The notes under the pieces are model-generated. The model did no database searches. It was not told the origin of the DNA and saw only the letters and a program-made list of their open reading frames with translations. Position numbers and translations under genes: made by a program. This document shows positions 17,697 to 32,640 of a stretch of 64,000 nucleotides of DNA, one piece after another. Within the stretch, counting starts at the first letter, position 1. Every line of letters begins with the position of its first letter. Source of the stretch: Leptospira stimsonii (lineage in GTDB: Bacteria; Spirochaetota; Leptospiria; Leptospirales; Leptospiraceae); contig NZ_QHCT01000007.1 in NCBI RefSeq assembly GCF_003545885.1, positions 62,001-126,000 on the forward strand. Reading direction: 5' to 3'.

Positions 17697-18650
17697 TCCC
17701 TTGGCACCCGGAGTTTTATATCACACTTTTGCGCAGAATGAACCTTGTTCAATAATTTACATCCATTAAACGATCTTTGTTCCTTTATAAAAATAGCTTA
17801 TGATAATTTAAAAACTTTCTGATTGAAATTTTCACTCCTCGAATCTTGCCTCCGGCACGAAGCCGGAATCGCAATTCAAGATTCGATTTCATTCCGTATG
17901 CAAAAAATCCGTTTTTATAGAAAGCTGGTTATTTCTGAAAAAGGATGTCGTGTTAGCAATTTTTGTAAAATGGAAGTGTCGTTCCGATCTCTTTCTTAAA
18001 AGGAAAAGGCCGACAAGTCGACCGGGACACAATGACTGGATCCTTGGTCCGTTTTTTTCGCTCGCAAACGTAAGCTCTAACGGTTCGGACGGCTCATCCC
18101 CGATTTTACAAAGGGAATACGGCAAGAAAACGATTTGAACATGAATTCTCCGGTTAAGATTTTTCGGATTCGGTAGAAAGATAGAAAAGGATATTTTGCT
18201 TTGGACCTTGGGTAGGAGTTTCGGATCTTATCGTTTCCGTGCCGCTGGGGGCGAGAAGGAATGCCGCCGCGGCGAACTTTCGTCCGAACAACGAAGCGCA
18301 AATCCACGCATTCGCTTATCAAAATGATCGAATCCATAGAAGAAAGTCATTCTACAAATCAGTAAAATATTTCCGGGTTCGAATGACCTTGAATTTCGCT
18401 CTGTGGAGAAGCGCTTCTGAAACTTCGATTCCCTTGCGCATTCCTTGTTTGTTCTTTGTTTCTGATGAAACGGAGGAACGTTTTACAAAAATACTTTTAA
18501 AAAAAAGTGGATTTCTCGGGGAGTTTTGGACAAGCTTCAAAGACTTACGTTTCAGAGAACGGCTCCAATCCGATTCGTAATGGAAACCGACCACGCGAAG
18601 ATGAAACTATCTTTGATTCGATGGAAACGGTTTTAAAATGAAGGTAATCG
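17697..18650. other. intergenic stretch of about 950 bases
   Basis: It lies between divergent genes (EAL protein and patatin phospholipase). No open frame here has a ribosome-binding site together with protein-like composition; the longest frames (113 codons plus at 18239, 86 minus at 18337) look random. The only clear structure is the nested inverted repeat at 17840-17885. Confidence 0.45.
17840..17885. repeat. nested inverted repeat (possible structured RNA)
   Basis: Outer 9-base arms CGAATCTTG (17840-17848) and CAAGATTCG (17877-17885) enclose an inner G+C-rich hairpin TCCGGC / GCCGGA (17851-17867) with a 5-base loop. Both strands would fold. There is no T-tract, so a simple terminator is unlikely. 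It lies about 150 bases upstream of the EAL gene and in its antisense orientation. Confidence 0.5.
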
Positions 18651-20960
<2,310 letters not shown>

Positions 20961-21026
20961 ATAACCGTTTTTTAATTGAAATTCGTGTTTGGTTGAAGTT
21001 AGAATTGTCCTTCTTTAGAAGCCGAC

Positions 21027-23705
21027 ATGCCACCACCCAGATTCAAAACCTTGGAAGAATTCTCGACCGAGATTCCATCCTTTCATGAAAGTATTTGTAT
21101 TCTCGAAGAACGTTCGAATGGTAGAATTTTATTCTCCCGCGAGTGTTTCCGATTTTGGGAACTTCAACTCTTTGATACGGCTCCGACCGGTTTTTCTTCC
21201 TTCCTAATCCACTTGCACGATAAGATCCGAAATTATGCGGAGTTCACCGAAAACGTTCTCAAAAAAAACATTCAAGAATCTAAATATTTTGAAACTCTAA
21301 TATATAAAGACTGGATTCTTCGTCTTTTTTGGGAGGACGTCCTGAAAGAAGGAACGTATCGGATTCGCCTCTATACCTTCGAAGTGTTGGCGAGAGAAGG
21401 AGAATTGGAAGAATCCGAAAAGCACAAAGGTGTCGAAAGTATATTTTATAAACTTCCTCAGCCTGCTATTCTTTTCGATCCTTCCACACTCAAGATTCTT
21501 TCCGCAAACGACGCGGCGATCTATCTCTACGGGTACTCGAGAAACGAATTCGGGTCCTTGGGTCTACTCGACATTCGTCCGGAAGAGGACCGTGCGGACT
21601 TGGACGTCGTTTTAAAAGGTTTCGCGAGCGAGAACGGAATTCAATCCAGGGGGATTTGGAGACACTGGAGAAAGGACAAAAAAATTCTTTATATGAAGAT
21701 CTCCGCAAACCGGATCGTCTACGGAGATTCCTTCGCCGTTTTAGCGGTTCTTTCCAACGTATCCGATGTTGTGGAAACGAATTACGCTCTAAAACAAAAC
21801 AGGGATGAAAAACAATCGATCATCGAAAGTATGTCCGATCGATATTTCTCCCTTTCCAAAGATTGGAGATTTATTTCAGCTAACAAACACTCTTTGATCA
21901 CGTTAGGAAAGACGAAAGAGGAATTGATCGGTAAAAACATATGGGATCTTTATCCGGAGGCGGCCGCCCAATTCTTTCGTGAAAAATACGAACTTGCGGC
22001 GTTCTCACGCAAACCCGTTCTTTTCGAATTCAAAAACGAACATACAGGAAACATAATAGAATTCAGAGTTTTTCCTTTTGAAGAAGGTCTCTCCGTCTTT
22101 TTTCAGGACATCACCGAGGTCCGCAGAAGGGAAACGGAACAAAACATTCTCAAAGAGATTTCTATGAGAATTCCGAAGGCATCGACGGTAAAGGAATCGT
22201 TTGAAATTCTATTCGAGGTTATATGCAGAGAAACTTCCTGGAAATTCGCACAAACGTGGAAATACCAAAACGGAGAATTGATCCTGGAGGAGAACGCTTC
22301 CTGGCATTCCGTCGATTCTACTTTTTTGAGATATCGGATTCTTTCCTTTGATACGAAGTTCAAACCCGGAGACGGTCTGATCGGAAAGGTATTTTCGACG
22401 GATAAAACGTATTTCTCGGGAGACATTCAAAAGGAAACCGACTTCAAAAGGACCAGGCAGGCGATTCAATCCGGAGTCCGTTCCTGGATCGCAGTGCCTC
22501 TAAAGACCGGGCACGAAAGCTACGTATTGGAATTCTGCACTCACATAGAAATCGATTCAGGAGAATCTTATATTCAAATGTTTGAATTGATTTCCGATCA
22601 GATCGAAGTGTTATTCCGGAATAAGGAAGCCGAGGAGGAGAAGGATCAATTTTTTAAACTTTCAGGAGATATGTTTCAAATTTCCGCGCCTGACGGAAAG
22701 GTCATCGAGCGAAATCAGGCGTGGGAGGAAATTTTAGGATATTCGACTGAAGAATTGTCTAAGTTCGATATATCGGAAATCATTTATCCGGATGATCGGG
22801 AGAAGATGATCAAAATCAGAGACGAGTTCAGAAAAAATCAACAGAATATTTCCGAAATTCTTCGCTATGTCGCCAAGGACGGACAGGTGAAGAGTATTCT
22901 TTGGAAGGTCACCTTTTCGAAGGAACATCGTCTGGTCTATACGACCGGTAAAGACATCACGGATATGCAAAAAACGCAGTTACAACTGGAGGCTCTTGCG
23001 AAGGAATTAAAACGTTCGAACGCGGACCTGGAAGATTTTGCGTTCATCGCTTCTCATGATCTTCAAGAACCTCTTCGGAAAATCATGGCTTTTGGCGATC
23101 GCCTTTTAAAGAAGAATGCGAAGCTGGATCCGGAATCGTTGGACTATTTACAGAGAATGGCTTCTTCCGCAAATAGGCTTTCCAAATTGATAGAAGGACT
23201 TCTTTCGTATTCCAGAATCAAAACAAGAGCGAAGCCGTTTCGAAATTCCGATTTGACCAAGGTCTTAAAAGAAACGATCGGAGATCTTGAAATTTATATC
23301 AAAGAAAAAAACGCGAAGGTCGTCGACTGTAAGGTAGGATTTGCTCGTTGTGACCCCGCACAGATCGGGATGGTTTTTCAGAATTTGATCAAGAACGGTT
23401 TGAAGTTTAATAAGAGTAAAATTCCGGAGGTGATCATTCAATGTGTTCCCCACCCGAAGGAGCGGAAATGGATTCAGATTACTTTTTTCGATAACGGAAT
23501 CGGCTTTGACAAAAAACACGAAGAGAAGATATTTACGCTCTTTCAAAGACTTCACGCACGGGAAGACTTTGAAGGCAACGGGATCGGACTCGCTGTTTGT
23601 AAAAAGATCATCGAACTTCACGGAGGAAGAATTTACGCTCAGAGCAAACTAGGTGAAGGATCCACTTTTTACGTGGATCTTCCGGGCGTTCTGAATACGG
23701 AATAG
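21027..23705 (+). CDS. PAS/GAF sensor histidine kinase
   Basis: 892 residues without membrane segments. In order: an unassigned N-terminus, PAS at about 145-255 (PAILFDPSTLKILSANDAA), PAS at 270-370, GAF at about 375-530, PAS at 540-645 (ISAPDGKVIERNQAWEEILG), HisKA at about 660-735 with SHDLQEPLRK (phosphoacceptor His) and HATPase at 770-885 (NLIKNGLKF N box, DNGIGFDKK G1, GNGIGLAVCKKI G2). The kinase core is of the bacteriophytochrome/Cph1 type that commonly works with a stand-alone Rcp1-like receiver, which is exactly the next gene, 5 bases downstream. The ligand of its sensors is unknown. Confidence 0.9.
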   Translation: MPPPRFKTLEEFSTEIPSFHESICILEERSNGRILFSRECFRFWELQLFDTAPTGFSSFLIHLHDKIRNYAEFTENVLKKNIQESKYFETLIYKDWILRLFWEDVLKEGTYRIRLYTFEVLAREGELEESEKHKGVESIFYKLPQPAILFDPSTLKILSANDAAIYLYGYSRNEFGSLGLLDIRPEEDRADLDVVLKGFASENGIQSRGIWRHWRKDKKILYMKISANRIVYGDSFAVLAVLSNVSDVVETNYALKQNRDEKQSIIESMSDRYFSLSKDWRFISANKHSLITLGKTKEELIGKNIWDLYPEAAAQFFREKYELAAFSRKPVLFEFKNEHTGNIIEFRVFPFEEGLSVFFQDITEVRRRETEQNILKEISMRIPKASTVKESFEILFEVICRETSWKFAQTWKYQNGELILEENASWHSVDSTFLRYRILSFDTKFKPGDGLIGKVFSTDKTYFSGDIQKETDFKRTRQAIQSGVRSWIAVPLKTGHESYVLEFCTHIEIDSGESYIQMFELISDQIEVLFRNKEAEEEKDQFFKLSGDMFQISAPDGKVIERNQAWEEILGYSTEELSKFDISEIIYPDDREKMIKIRDEFRKNQQNISEILRYVAKDGQVKSILWKVTFSKEHRLVYTTGKDITDMQKTQLQLEALAKELKRSNADLEDFAFIASHDLQEPLRKIMAFGDRLLKKNAKLDPESLDYLQRMASSANRLSKLIEGLLSYSRIKTRAKPFRNSDLTKVLKETIGDLEIYIKEKNAKVVDCKVGFARCDPAQIGMVFQNLIKNGLKFNKSKIPEVIIQCVPHPKERKWIQITFFDNGIGFDKKHEEKIFTLFQRLHAREDFEGNGIGLAVCKKIIELHGGRIYAQSKLGEGSTFYVDLPGVLNTE

Positions 23706-23710
23706 ATCGT

Positions 23711-24169
23711 ATGAAATTGGAGACAAAAAAACATAGTTCCATTCACATTCTCGTCGCAGAGGACGATCCAGATGATCGTCTTTTGATGACCGAAGGCTTT
23801 CGCGAAAACAATTTGATCAATCCCCTTCATTTCGTAAAGGACGGAGAAGAGCTAATCGATTTTCTAAAGAATCAAGGAGAATATTCTGATATTCTAAAGT
23901 ATCCCCGTCCCGGATTCATTCTGCTGGATCTCAATATGCCGAAGATGGACGGAAGAGAAGTTTTAAAGACGATTAAATCGATGCCCGAATTCAAAAAAAT
24001 TCCCGTCATTGTTCTTACCACTTCCAGAGAAGAGGAAGATATGTTGCAGACCTACGATTTGGGAGCCAATTCGTTCATCCGAAAGCCGGTGGAATTTAGC
24101 GCCTTTATGGAAACGATCCGAGCGCTCGGAGAATATTGGTTGGAAATCGTGGAGCTTCCGGATGTCTGA
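23711..24169 (+). CDS. Rcp1-like single-domain response regulator
   Basis: A 152-residue CheY-like receiver: AEDDPDD (acidic pocket), LLDLNMPKMDG (phosphoacceptor Asp), VLTTS (conserved Thr) and IRKPVE (Lys-Pro). Insertions such as the loop after DGEEL and the NQGEYSDILKYPRP segment are typical of the Rcp1 subfamily. It has no output domain, so it is probably a phosphotransfer intermediate. It starts 5 bases after the kinase stop and overlaps the next gene by 8 bases, so all three are probably translationally coupled. Confidence 0.92.
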   Translation: MKLETKKHSSIHILVAEDDPDDRLLMTEGFRENNLINPLHFVKDGEELIDFLKNQGEYSDILKYPRPGFILLDLNMPKMDGREVLKTIKSMPEFKKIPVIVLTTSREEEDMLQTYDLGANSFIRKPVEFSAFMETIRALGEYWLEIVELPDV

Positions 24170-25700
24170 TCGGTTTTCGGATGAGATTCCCATCTTTCTC
24201 GTGGAAGACGACGAGGAGGATGCGATTCTTTTCCGAGAATATTTAAACGATATTCCATTTCCTAAATATATCCTAACAAGATACAAGGACGCACACGCGG
24301 CTTTAGACGCGTTGCGTTCGAGAGGGCGGTTGGAAAATGAAATATATGTAATCGATCAGTTTCTCGGAGCACAAACAGGGCTCGCGTTGTTAAACGACAT
24401 CCAAACAATCGTAGGAAACGTTTCTGCGATTTTGGTTTCCGGTCTTTCCAAAGAGGAAATAGAAACGGCCGCAAAAGAATCGGGATTTGCCGGATTTTTG
24501 GAAAAAAAATATCTTTCCGCGAGTTCCCTCTCTAAGGAATTTTTAAGGATTCAATTCGGAGGTTCGAGCAAAGTTTCTTCCGCCGAAAAACTTTCTGAAG
24601 AAGAACTCCGCGTACTGAGAATGGATACGATCGCTCAGTTCGGAGGAGGAATCGCACACGACTTTAATAATATTCTAAACATCATCATCGCCAATCTGGA
24701 TCTTTTGGAAATGCAGTCTAAAGAACAACCGGACGTATTGAATCGAATTCGTTCCGCTCAAAACGCGGTGATGAGAGCCGCCGATGTAAATAAGAAACTG
24801 CTAAACTTTTCCAGAAAACAATCTCTTCATCAAGAACTGACGAATCCGAACGATTTGATTTCGGATTTCCTAAAAAACCAGTCGGAGACGATTCCGAAAA
24901 ACGTTCGAGTCCTCTTTGAGTCCGAGGGAAGGGAAGATCGTTGTCTTTTGGATCATTCCGAATTTGTGATTTGCCTTACTCAGCTTTTACAAAATGCGGT
25001 GGAAGCTCTGGAAACTAAGGAAGGCGAGATCTTGGTGGAGACGATCCGTGTTGTTTCCGATCCCGGAAATAGAATCTCCGGACTGGAAAATGGAAATTAT
25101 TTTTTGCTAAAAATCACGGACACGGGGATCGGAATCCGTGAGGAAAACGTGGAAAAGATTTTTGAACCCTTTTATACGACTAAGCCGAAAGGAAAGAGTT
25201 CCGGTTTGGGGCTTCCCATGGTCTACGGTTTCGTAAAAAGAAGTAAGGGCCGAATTTTTTTCCAGTCGGAATTGAAAGTGGGGACCGAGTTCTATCTTTA
25301 TCTTCCGATCATAGAATTGGAATCGGATCCTACATTCAAAGACCAAAATTCTAAAATTCGATCTCAGGAAATCATTTATTTTTGTAAGGACGGTCCGTTT
25401 GCGGATTGGATTGTGTATTCCCTCAAAAGCCTCGGTTTTGTTACGCACAAGGTGATCGATTTCGAAAATTTCAATTCTAATTTTCGTAATCTCGAAAGAG
25501 CAACGTGTTATCTTTCGGAGACCTGGCAAACACGTTTTTCGGAATGGAGGGACTTTGCCGTAAAAGCGAAGAGAACCAATTCTAAGATAGAAATTAATTA
25601 TTTTTCAGGCTCGGAAGGTTCGGATGAATTTGAAAATTCTTTTGCTATCCGTTGGCCGATCTCCCGAAAATCTCTTGAGAATCATTTCGACAGAATGTAA
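24162..25700 (+). CDS. receiver-histidine kinase hybrid with C-terminal receiver-like domain
   Basis: 512 residues from the ATG at 24162, which overlaps the preceding stop (ATGTCTGA) and has GGAG upstream. Residues 1-125 are a receiver (VEDDEED; Asp in YVIDQFLG; LVSGLS; FLEKKYL). Residues about 150-215 carry the H box GGGIAHDFNNILN, and 250-390 the ATPase (QLLQNAVEAL, DTGIGIREE, SSGLGLPMVYG). The last 120 residues begin IIYFCKDGPFADWIVY and resemble a receiver fold that lacks the phosphoacceptor Asp. Receiver-first kinases typically relay from an upstream phosphodonor, here probably the Rcp1-like protein. Confidence 0.88.
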   Translation: MSDRFSDEIPIFLVEDDEEDAILFREYLNDIPFPKYILTRYKDAHAALDALRSRGRLENEIYVIDQFLGAQTGLALLNDIQTIVGNVSAILVSGLSKEEIETAAKESGFAGFLEKKYLSASSLSKEFLRIQFGGSSKVSSAEKLSEEELRVLRMDTIAQFGGGIAHDFNNILNIIIANLDLLEMQSKEQPDVLNRIRSAQNAVMRAADVNKKLLNFSRKQSLHQELTNPNDLISDFLKNQSETIPKNVRVLFESEGREDRCLLDHSEFVICLTQLLQNAVEALETKEGEILVETIRVVSDPGNRISGLENGNYFLLKITDTGIGIREENVEKIFEPFYTTKPKGKSSGLGLPMVYGFVKRSKGRIFFQSELKVGTEFYLYLPIIELESDPTFKDQNSKIRSQEIIYFCKDGPFADWIVYSLKSLGFVTHKVIDFENFNSNFRNLERATCYLSETWQTRFSEWRDFAVKAKRTNSKIEINYFSGSEGSDEFENSFAIRWPISRKSLENHFDRM

Positions 25701-25711
25701 TTTAGGTATTC

Positions 25712-26926
25712 ATGAATCAATCCGCCCAACCCAATCTCCTGATTCTAGACGACGAGGAAGAAATCGCGGGAATTTTAGGCGATCTCGCAAAACAATGCGG
25801 GTTTGACGTTACGATCACTCACGAGGCGGGTCATTTTTTTGAGAAGTTAAATAGTTCTACTCAATATATTATTTTGGATCTGATGATTCCCGGTGTGGAC
25901 GGTGTCGATGTGTTGCGTATGTTGTCCGGAAAAAAATTGTTTGTTTCCGTGATTCTTATCAGCGGCGCGGACCGGAGAGTTTTGCAGAGCGCGGAGGCTC
26001 TTGCGATTCAATACGGTTTAAAAATTGCAGGCGTTTTAGAAAAACCGATTCGGATTCAAGATTATCAGAGATTGCTAACGGGATTGATTTCAGACAAGAA
26101 GAATGAAACTTCGACTCTTTCGTCCGTAAGTAAAAGAGCGAACGCAGAGCCTTCCTCCGCGATTTCTCCCAAAGAAATCGAAGAAGCCATTCGTGAAGAA
26201 CAGTTTATTCTTTTCTATCAACCGAAAATCAACTTTAAAACGGGCGCTATCGCCGGTTTCGAATCGCTGGTTCGTTGGTATCATCCCGTAAGAGGTCTGA
26301 TCTTTCCGGATTCGTTTATTCCTACGTTAGAATCCTATCCGAGTCTTATGGATGCGATGACGGAGAAGCTGATCCTGCAAGCGTTAGGCCAGTGCTCGAT
26401 TTGGAATCGGGATTTCCCCGGAATCGCGGTTGCGGTGAATATTTCTCCCGTGAGTTTGAACAAACTGATCTTGCCGGAAACGATCTCCAAGATGATCGAA
26501 AGTTTCGGTCTGAAAAACAACCAACTGATCGTAGAAGTAACGGAAACCCAACTCTTGGAGAATATCACATCGACTCTCGACATTCTTACAAGAATTAGAA
26601 TTCGGGGAATCGGTCTTTCGGTGGATGATTTTGGAATCGGATATTCTTCTTTGAAACAGATTCATCGTTATCCGTTTACTGAGTTGAAGATCGATCGATC
26701 TTTTGTAAGCGTCGCTCCTTTCGACAAGGAAGCTCTTTTTATCTGTCAGGCCGCCATCGATCTCGGACACAAACTGGGGATGACAGTTGTCGCAGAAGGA
26801 ATCGAAACGGAGGAAGTGGGAGAATTGATGAAAAAGGAAGGTTGTGACAAGGGGCAAGGTTACTTTTACAGCAAGCCGATGCCTCCCGACGTTGCTCTTC
26901 AATATCTCGCCGCATTCAAATCCTGA
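25712..26926 (+). CDS. response regulator with EAL phosphodiesterase output
   Basis: 404 residues: receiver at about 5-130 ([20 protein letters not shown] with the phosphoacceptor, LISGA, LEKPI), a Ser-rich linker, and an EAL domain at about 150-400. Catalytic residues are complete: ESLVRW (Glu, Arg), [35 protein letters not shown] and [10 protein letters not shown]. It should hydrolyse c-di-GMP under phosphorylation control. It begins 11 bases after the hybrid kinase gene (AGG before the ATG), which makes it the likely final output of that kinase/receiver chain. Confidence 0.92.
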   Translation: MNQSAQPNLLILDDEEEIAGILGDLAKQCGFDVTITHEAGHFFEKLNSSTQYIILDLMIPGVDGVDVLRMLSGKKLFVSVILISGADRRVLQSAEALAIQYGLKIAGVLEKPIRIQDYQRLLTGLISDKKNETSTLSSVSKRANAEPSSAISPKEIEEAIREEQFILFYQPKINFKTGAIAGFESLVRWYHPVRGLIFPDSFIPTLESYPSLMDAMTEKLILQALGQCSIWNRDFPGIAVAVNISPVSLNKLILPETISKMIESFGLKNNQLIVEVTETQLLENITSTLDILTRIRIRGIGLSVDDFGIGYSSLKQIHRYPFTELKIDRSFVSVAPFDKEALFICQAAIDLGHKLGMTVVAEGIETEEVGELMKKEGCDKGQGYFYSKPMPPDVALQYLAAFKS

Positions 26927-26975
26927 TTCGTTTTCTAGTTTACTCTAGAAAGTAGAATCCGATTCTTCCGGAAGT

Positions 26976-27752
26976 ATGAAAAACTATCTTCAGGATCCCG
27001 ACTTTCCGATTTTGATCCGCGCATATCGGGCTTCTCTTATTCAAAGATATTCCCCATCCAATCTAGAACGTTATTCCGATCTTGTAAAAATTCCGAGACC
27101 GGTCATCGATACTTTACTTCAATATTTTTTAGAACTTCTTTATCCTGAGTATGAGGGAAGGGTGTTGCTCGACGGCGCCTTTCATTCACTGTCCGGTTTC
27201 GTTCACAGTCCTTCGAAGGTTTTCGGTCTGATCGGCTCCTTAGGCTCTGCCGCCTTTAGTTTTGGGAGACATCTCGGTGCGGCCTTTAAGACCGGTTTTG
27301 CCGCTCTGCATTCGTATCTCACCGCGAGACATTTTGAATCTTTGATGTTTGAGTTTACGAAAGAAGAATTGAAAAAGGGAAATCATCCGGAGGACCCGGT
27401 TGTCTTTGATAGAATCATCGCCCAGGTTCCGAAGAAGGAAGCCGATCAATTCAGAGACGATCTCGTGAAGTTATTCGCTACTCTTGCCAACAAAGAACTT
27501 CTGCAAAAGATCGTAACGATGATGAAGGCGATCGTTCTTAAGATGGAACAAAAGTCAAAGACATACACGAAACAAGAAGTGGAAGGAATTCGCCTCGGCC
27601 TTTCTATATTAGAAAAAGGTGAAGAACTTTTCCTAAGCCTTTCCGACGAAGAGATGAAGATGATTTTGACCGCGATTGAACGAATCGAATCGGATTTTTT
27701 TGAGGATGCGCTTCGAAGGAACGGTAAGCTCGAAACGAGAGGAAGGCTTTGA
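26976..27752 (+). CDS. conserved hypothetical protein
   Basis: A 258-residue protein that I cannot assign. It is largely alpha-helical; residues about 62-115 contain a Gly/Ala/Phe-rich stretch (SKVFGLIGSLGSAAFSFG, then GAAFKTGFAALHSYL) that might be an amphipathic or membrane-associated segment, and the second half is charged helix (KKEADQFRDDLVKLFATL and after). There is no signal peptide. It follows the EAL response regulator by 49 bases on the same strand and may belong to that transcription unit. Confidence 0.75.
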   Translation: MKNYLQDPDFPILIRAYRASLIQRYSPSNLERYSDLVKIPRPVIDTLLQYFLELLYPEYEGRVLLDGAFHSLSGFVHSPSKVFGLIGSLGSAAFSFGRHLGAAFKTGFAALHSYLTARHFESLMFEFTKEELKKGNHPEDPVVFDRIIAQVPKKEADQFRDDLVKLFATLANKELLQKIVTMMKAIVLKMEQKSKTYTKQEVEGIRLGLSILEKGEELFLSLSDEEMKMILTAIERIESDFFEDALRRNGKLETRGRL

Positions 27753-27842
27753 GTTTTTCGTTTCAATTATAAATTCTTTGAAAATGCCTTGCGGGTCGTG
27801 GACAAAGCGGTTAGAATCGTTCCCTTCCAGGGAGGAACGTTT

Positions 27843-28232
27843 ATGAAAAAAATTTTGGATTGGACGCTAAGAATCGTCGCGGTCGTCATTTTGATTCCCG
27901 CCTTTTACTTTAAACTTTCGGGAGCAGAACGTTCGATCGCCACTTTCTCCGCGTTGGACGCTGAACCTTTCGGTCGTTATGCGGTCGGCTTTGCAGAATT
28001 GGCGACCGTTCTTTTGTTTCTCATTCCTCGGACGAGCTGGTTGGGTGCGATGTTAGGCGCCGTGATCATGATCGGCGCGATCGGTTCTCATATTTCCGTG
28101 TTGGGTTTCGAAGGTGGGACAGGCGTTTCCTTTGTTTTGGCGCTGGTCGTCCTTGGTTGTTGCCTTGCTGAAATTTATACAAGTAAGGACCGAAATCCGA
28201 TCTTTACGAAAATTTTTGCAAACCAAGATTGA
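27843..28232 (+). CDS. DoxX-like small membrane protein
   Basis: 129 residues with four hydrophobic helices. The first helix is preceded by [10 protein letters not shown], and later segments ([34 protein letters not shown]) fit the DoxX family. GGGAGG stands 8 bases before the ATG at 27843, so this start is preferred to an upstream GTG in the same frame. DoxX proteins are linked to membrane redox chemistry in some bacteria; the role here is unknown. It is the last gene of the plus-strand run. Confidence 0.8.
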   Translation: MKKILDWTLRIVAVVILIPAFYFKLSGAERSIATFSALDAEPFGRYAVGFAELATVLLFLIPRTSWLGAMLGAVIMIGAIGSHISVLGFEGGTGVSFVLALVVLGCCLAEIYTSKDRNPIFTKIFANQD

Positions 28233-28265
28233 GCTCTTTGTAATTTTGGAAAGCGCACTTTTTTA

Positions 28266-28431
28266 GAACGTGTGAGTTCCTACTTTTTCTTTTCAGAGGA
28301 TCACTCGTTTTCTGATTGGTTCTGTGATTCTGCTTCTTGAGGAGTTCCCGCACCATTTTGTCGGTAAAACAAGTCTCGAAGCTGACTAAGGCGGGTATCT
28401 CAATTTTGAACGTGTGAGTTCCTACTTTTTC
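28266..28431. repeat. two identical 24-bp direct repeats
   Basis: The same 24 bases, starting GAACGTGTGAGTTCC and ending TACTTTTTC, occur at 28266-28289 and 28408-28431, 142 bp apart. Their core, GTGNGAGTTCCNAC, recurs in other gaps of this window (near 38553, 38803 and 40013). They lie between the DoxX gene and the tRNA in a stretch without supported genes. Confidence 0.7.
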
Positions 28432-28462
28432 ACCTTTTACGTTTCGGCTTCGATGTTTTTCC

Positions 28463-28525
28463 GCGGTAGGGATCGAAGCGGGGTCAAGTGACCTCACTTG
28501 ACCGTAGCTGAGAGCCCGGTCCTGC
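28463..28525. repeat. conserved-end element with central hairpin, copy 1
   Basis: The left end is AGGGATCGAAGCGG and the right end AGAGCCCGGTCCTGC. Both are shared with the copy at 37893-37978. The centre is a perfect 10-bp stem, GGTCAAGTGA / TCACTTGACC, separated by only two bases, and is unrelated to the centre of the other copy. Constant ends with a variable stem suggest a repeated RNA or mobile miniature element rather than coding sequence. Confidence 0.6.
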
Positions 28526-28632
28526 AAACTCTGCGAATCACGGTTTCTATTATGAAACAGCAGGAACCGCCCCGAATGGTTTGGTGAAATCATACCCGAT
28601 AGAACCGAATCTTAGGCTAACGGGCGGGTTCT

Positions 28633-28780
28633 AAATTTGGCGATGAACGCGACTGGAACCGACACAGAGTTGTCCACGTAGATTTTGAAAGGAAAGTTAA
28701 ATCTTAAAATTTGGCGATGAACGCGAATGGAACCGACACAGAGTTGCTCACGTAGATTTTGAAAGGAAAGTTAAATCTTA
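28633..28780 (-). repeat. two decayed 74-bp tandem copies of the tRNA-Leu 3' half
   Basis: Two tandem units with a period of exactly 74 bp precede (in plus coordinates) the intact tRNA-Leu. Each holds the 3' half of the tRNA from the anticodon loop to the acceptor end, followed by a 22-base trailer (AAATTTTAAGATTTAACTTT and on), which also follows the true tRNA. The shared core AACCGACACAGAGTTG is identical, whereas the T-loop and acceptor positions have diverged, so the copies cannot form tRNAs. Confidence 0.75.
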
Positions 28781-28869
<89 letters not shown>

Positions 28870-28889
28870 GGTTTGATTGCAAAGAGAGA

Positions 28890-29294
<405 letters not shown>

Positions 29295-29302
29295 AAGTCA
29301 GA

Positions 29303-29337
<35 letters not shown>

Positions 29338-29402
29338 GAAGGCCGAACGGGTTCAAGAACGGTACCCCGTTCTGTCGATTTTAAGAACAGTAGCTTCTCG
29401 CA

Positions 29403-31553
<2,151 letters not shown>

Positions 31554-31566
31554 TCGTCTTCATCTT

Positions 31567-32640
31567 TTAGTTCGTTTTTTCACTCGCCGGTTTTTCGGAA
31601 CTCTCCAAAGAAAAATAACGATGGATGTTAAAACCGATCGTCCATTCTTTTTTATCGTAGTTGTAGTCCGCGCCTCTGAGGAGTTGTGTGTGGGCGATTG
31701 CTCGACTGTTCGTCACAAAAAACTGAAACACGTGACCTCCCGTCTCGAAGTCCACTCCGAAACTCAAAGGAACCGAAGTGTATTCAACGGGTTTGGAAAG
31801 AAGAATATTGTTTACGGCCGCGTCGATCGTCTTTCCTCTCGCGATGAGATCGTTTACTTCGGAAGTGGAATATTCCACTCCGCCGATCTTTGTTTTTCTA
31901 TCCTCGGTCGCATAAGAATCGCCGACATAGTCTCGTTTCGGAGTGAGAATCGTAGCGAACGTAAAGTCCACTCTTTTGAAAAGATGAAGTCGGAACGAGA
32001 TATCCAAACCGGTTCGATCGTTCGAAAGATGATCCTTCACATAGTTTCTATGAACAAACATCGGAGAAAGTTGAATCGAAAGAATATCGTTGAAACGTTT
32101 CGAGATCAAAAAGGAAGCGAGGGTGCTCTGACGATCCTTATAACTCAGTTCATACGTGTTCAATTGTTTTTCTAAGTTTGAATCGAAGGTTGGAATTCCC
32201 GTCGAAGGACGAAGATACGGACCGAAGAATTGTGTCTGTTCCGAAGTCTCTTGTCCGAAAACTCCGAAAAAACTGACGGTGACAGGGAAGCTCGAATCTT
32301 GAGTCAAAAGGCGCACCTTAGATCTTGCTTCATACGTTTTTTGAAACGAGGTTCTCGCAAATCCTACTGTGATTCGATCCGTAAGTCCGTAATCCAAGGA
32401 AAGTTGCGTATTCGCTCCGTTGTCCAAACCTAAAAAATCATAGGAAGTCGACTTTGCGTTTCCAAATCGGTGATTGAAACGAAAGTCGAGACCGTTTTTT
32501 CCCACGTCTTCCGTGCTCGGCATATGGATCAAACTGCTTCCTAAGAATGCGGATTTTCTTTGCTCTTGGGAAAATACCGGAGAAACGAACGTTAGGAGGA
32601 AGAGAACGGAGATACTAAAATAAAATATACGGTGATTCAT
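31567..32640 (-). CDS. DUF5777-type outer-membrane beta-barrel protein
   Basis: 357 residues with a signal peptide ([16 protein letters not shown], cleavage after VFSQ). The mature chain has alternating hydrophobic/polar strands and matches the DUF5777 pattern: [20 protein letters not shown] near the start, [15 protein letters not shown] and a closing aromatic residue region ([13 protein letters not shown]). I chose the ATG at 32640, which overlaps the YceI stop by four bases (ATGA); an in-frame ATG 15 bases earlier would only lengthen the signal. In other bacteria such barrels accompany YceI and c-type cytochrome genes, as here. Confidence 0.8.
   Translation of the reverse strand: MNHRIFYFSISVLFLLTFVSPVFSQEQRKSAFLGSSLIHMPSTEDVGKNGLDFRFNHRFGNAKSTSYDFLGLDNGANTQLSLDYGLTDRITVGFARTSFQKTYEARSKVRLLTQDSSFPVTVSFFGVFGQETSEQTQFFGPYLRPSTGIPTFDSNLEKQLNTYELSYKDRQSTLASFLISKRFNDILSIQLSPMFVHRNYVKDHLSNDRTGLDISFRLHLFKRVDFTFATILTPKRDYVGDSYATEDRKTKIGGVEYSTSEVNDLIARGKTIDAAVNNILLSKPVEYTSVPLSFGVDFETGGHVFQFFVTNSRAIAHTQLLRGADYNYDKKEWTIGFNIHRYFSLESSEKPASEKTN

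Noticed and set aside
17889..18594. Several 60-113 codon frames in the gap before the patatin gene
   Set aside because: Compositions look random, frames overlap on both strands, and none has a Shine-Dalgarno sequence.
28204..28593. 129-codon minus-strand frame
   Set aside because: It spans the 24-bp repeats and the conserved-end element, so the open frame is a by-product of repeated non-coding sequence.
28633..28780. Additional tRNA genes
   Set aside because: The copies contain only the 3' half, and the T-loop and acceptor are damaged.
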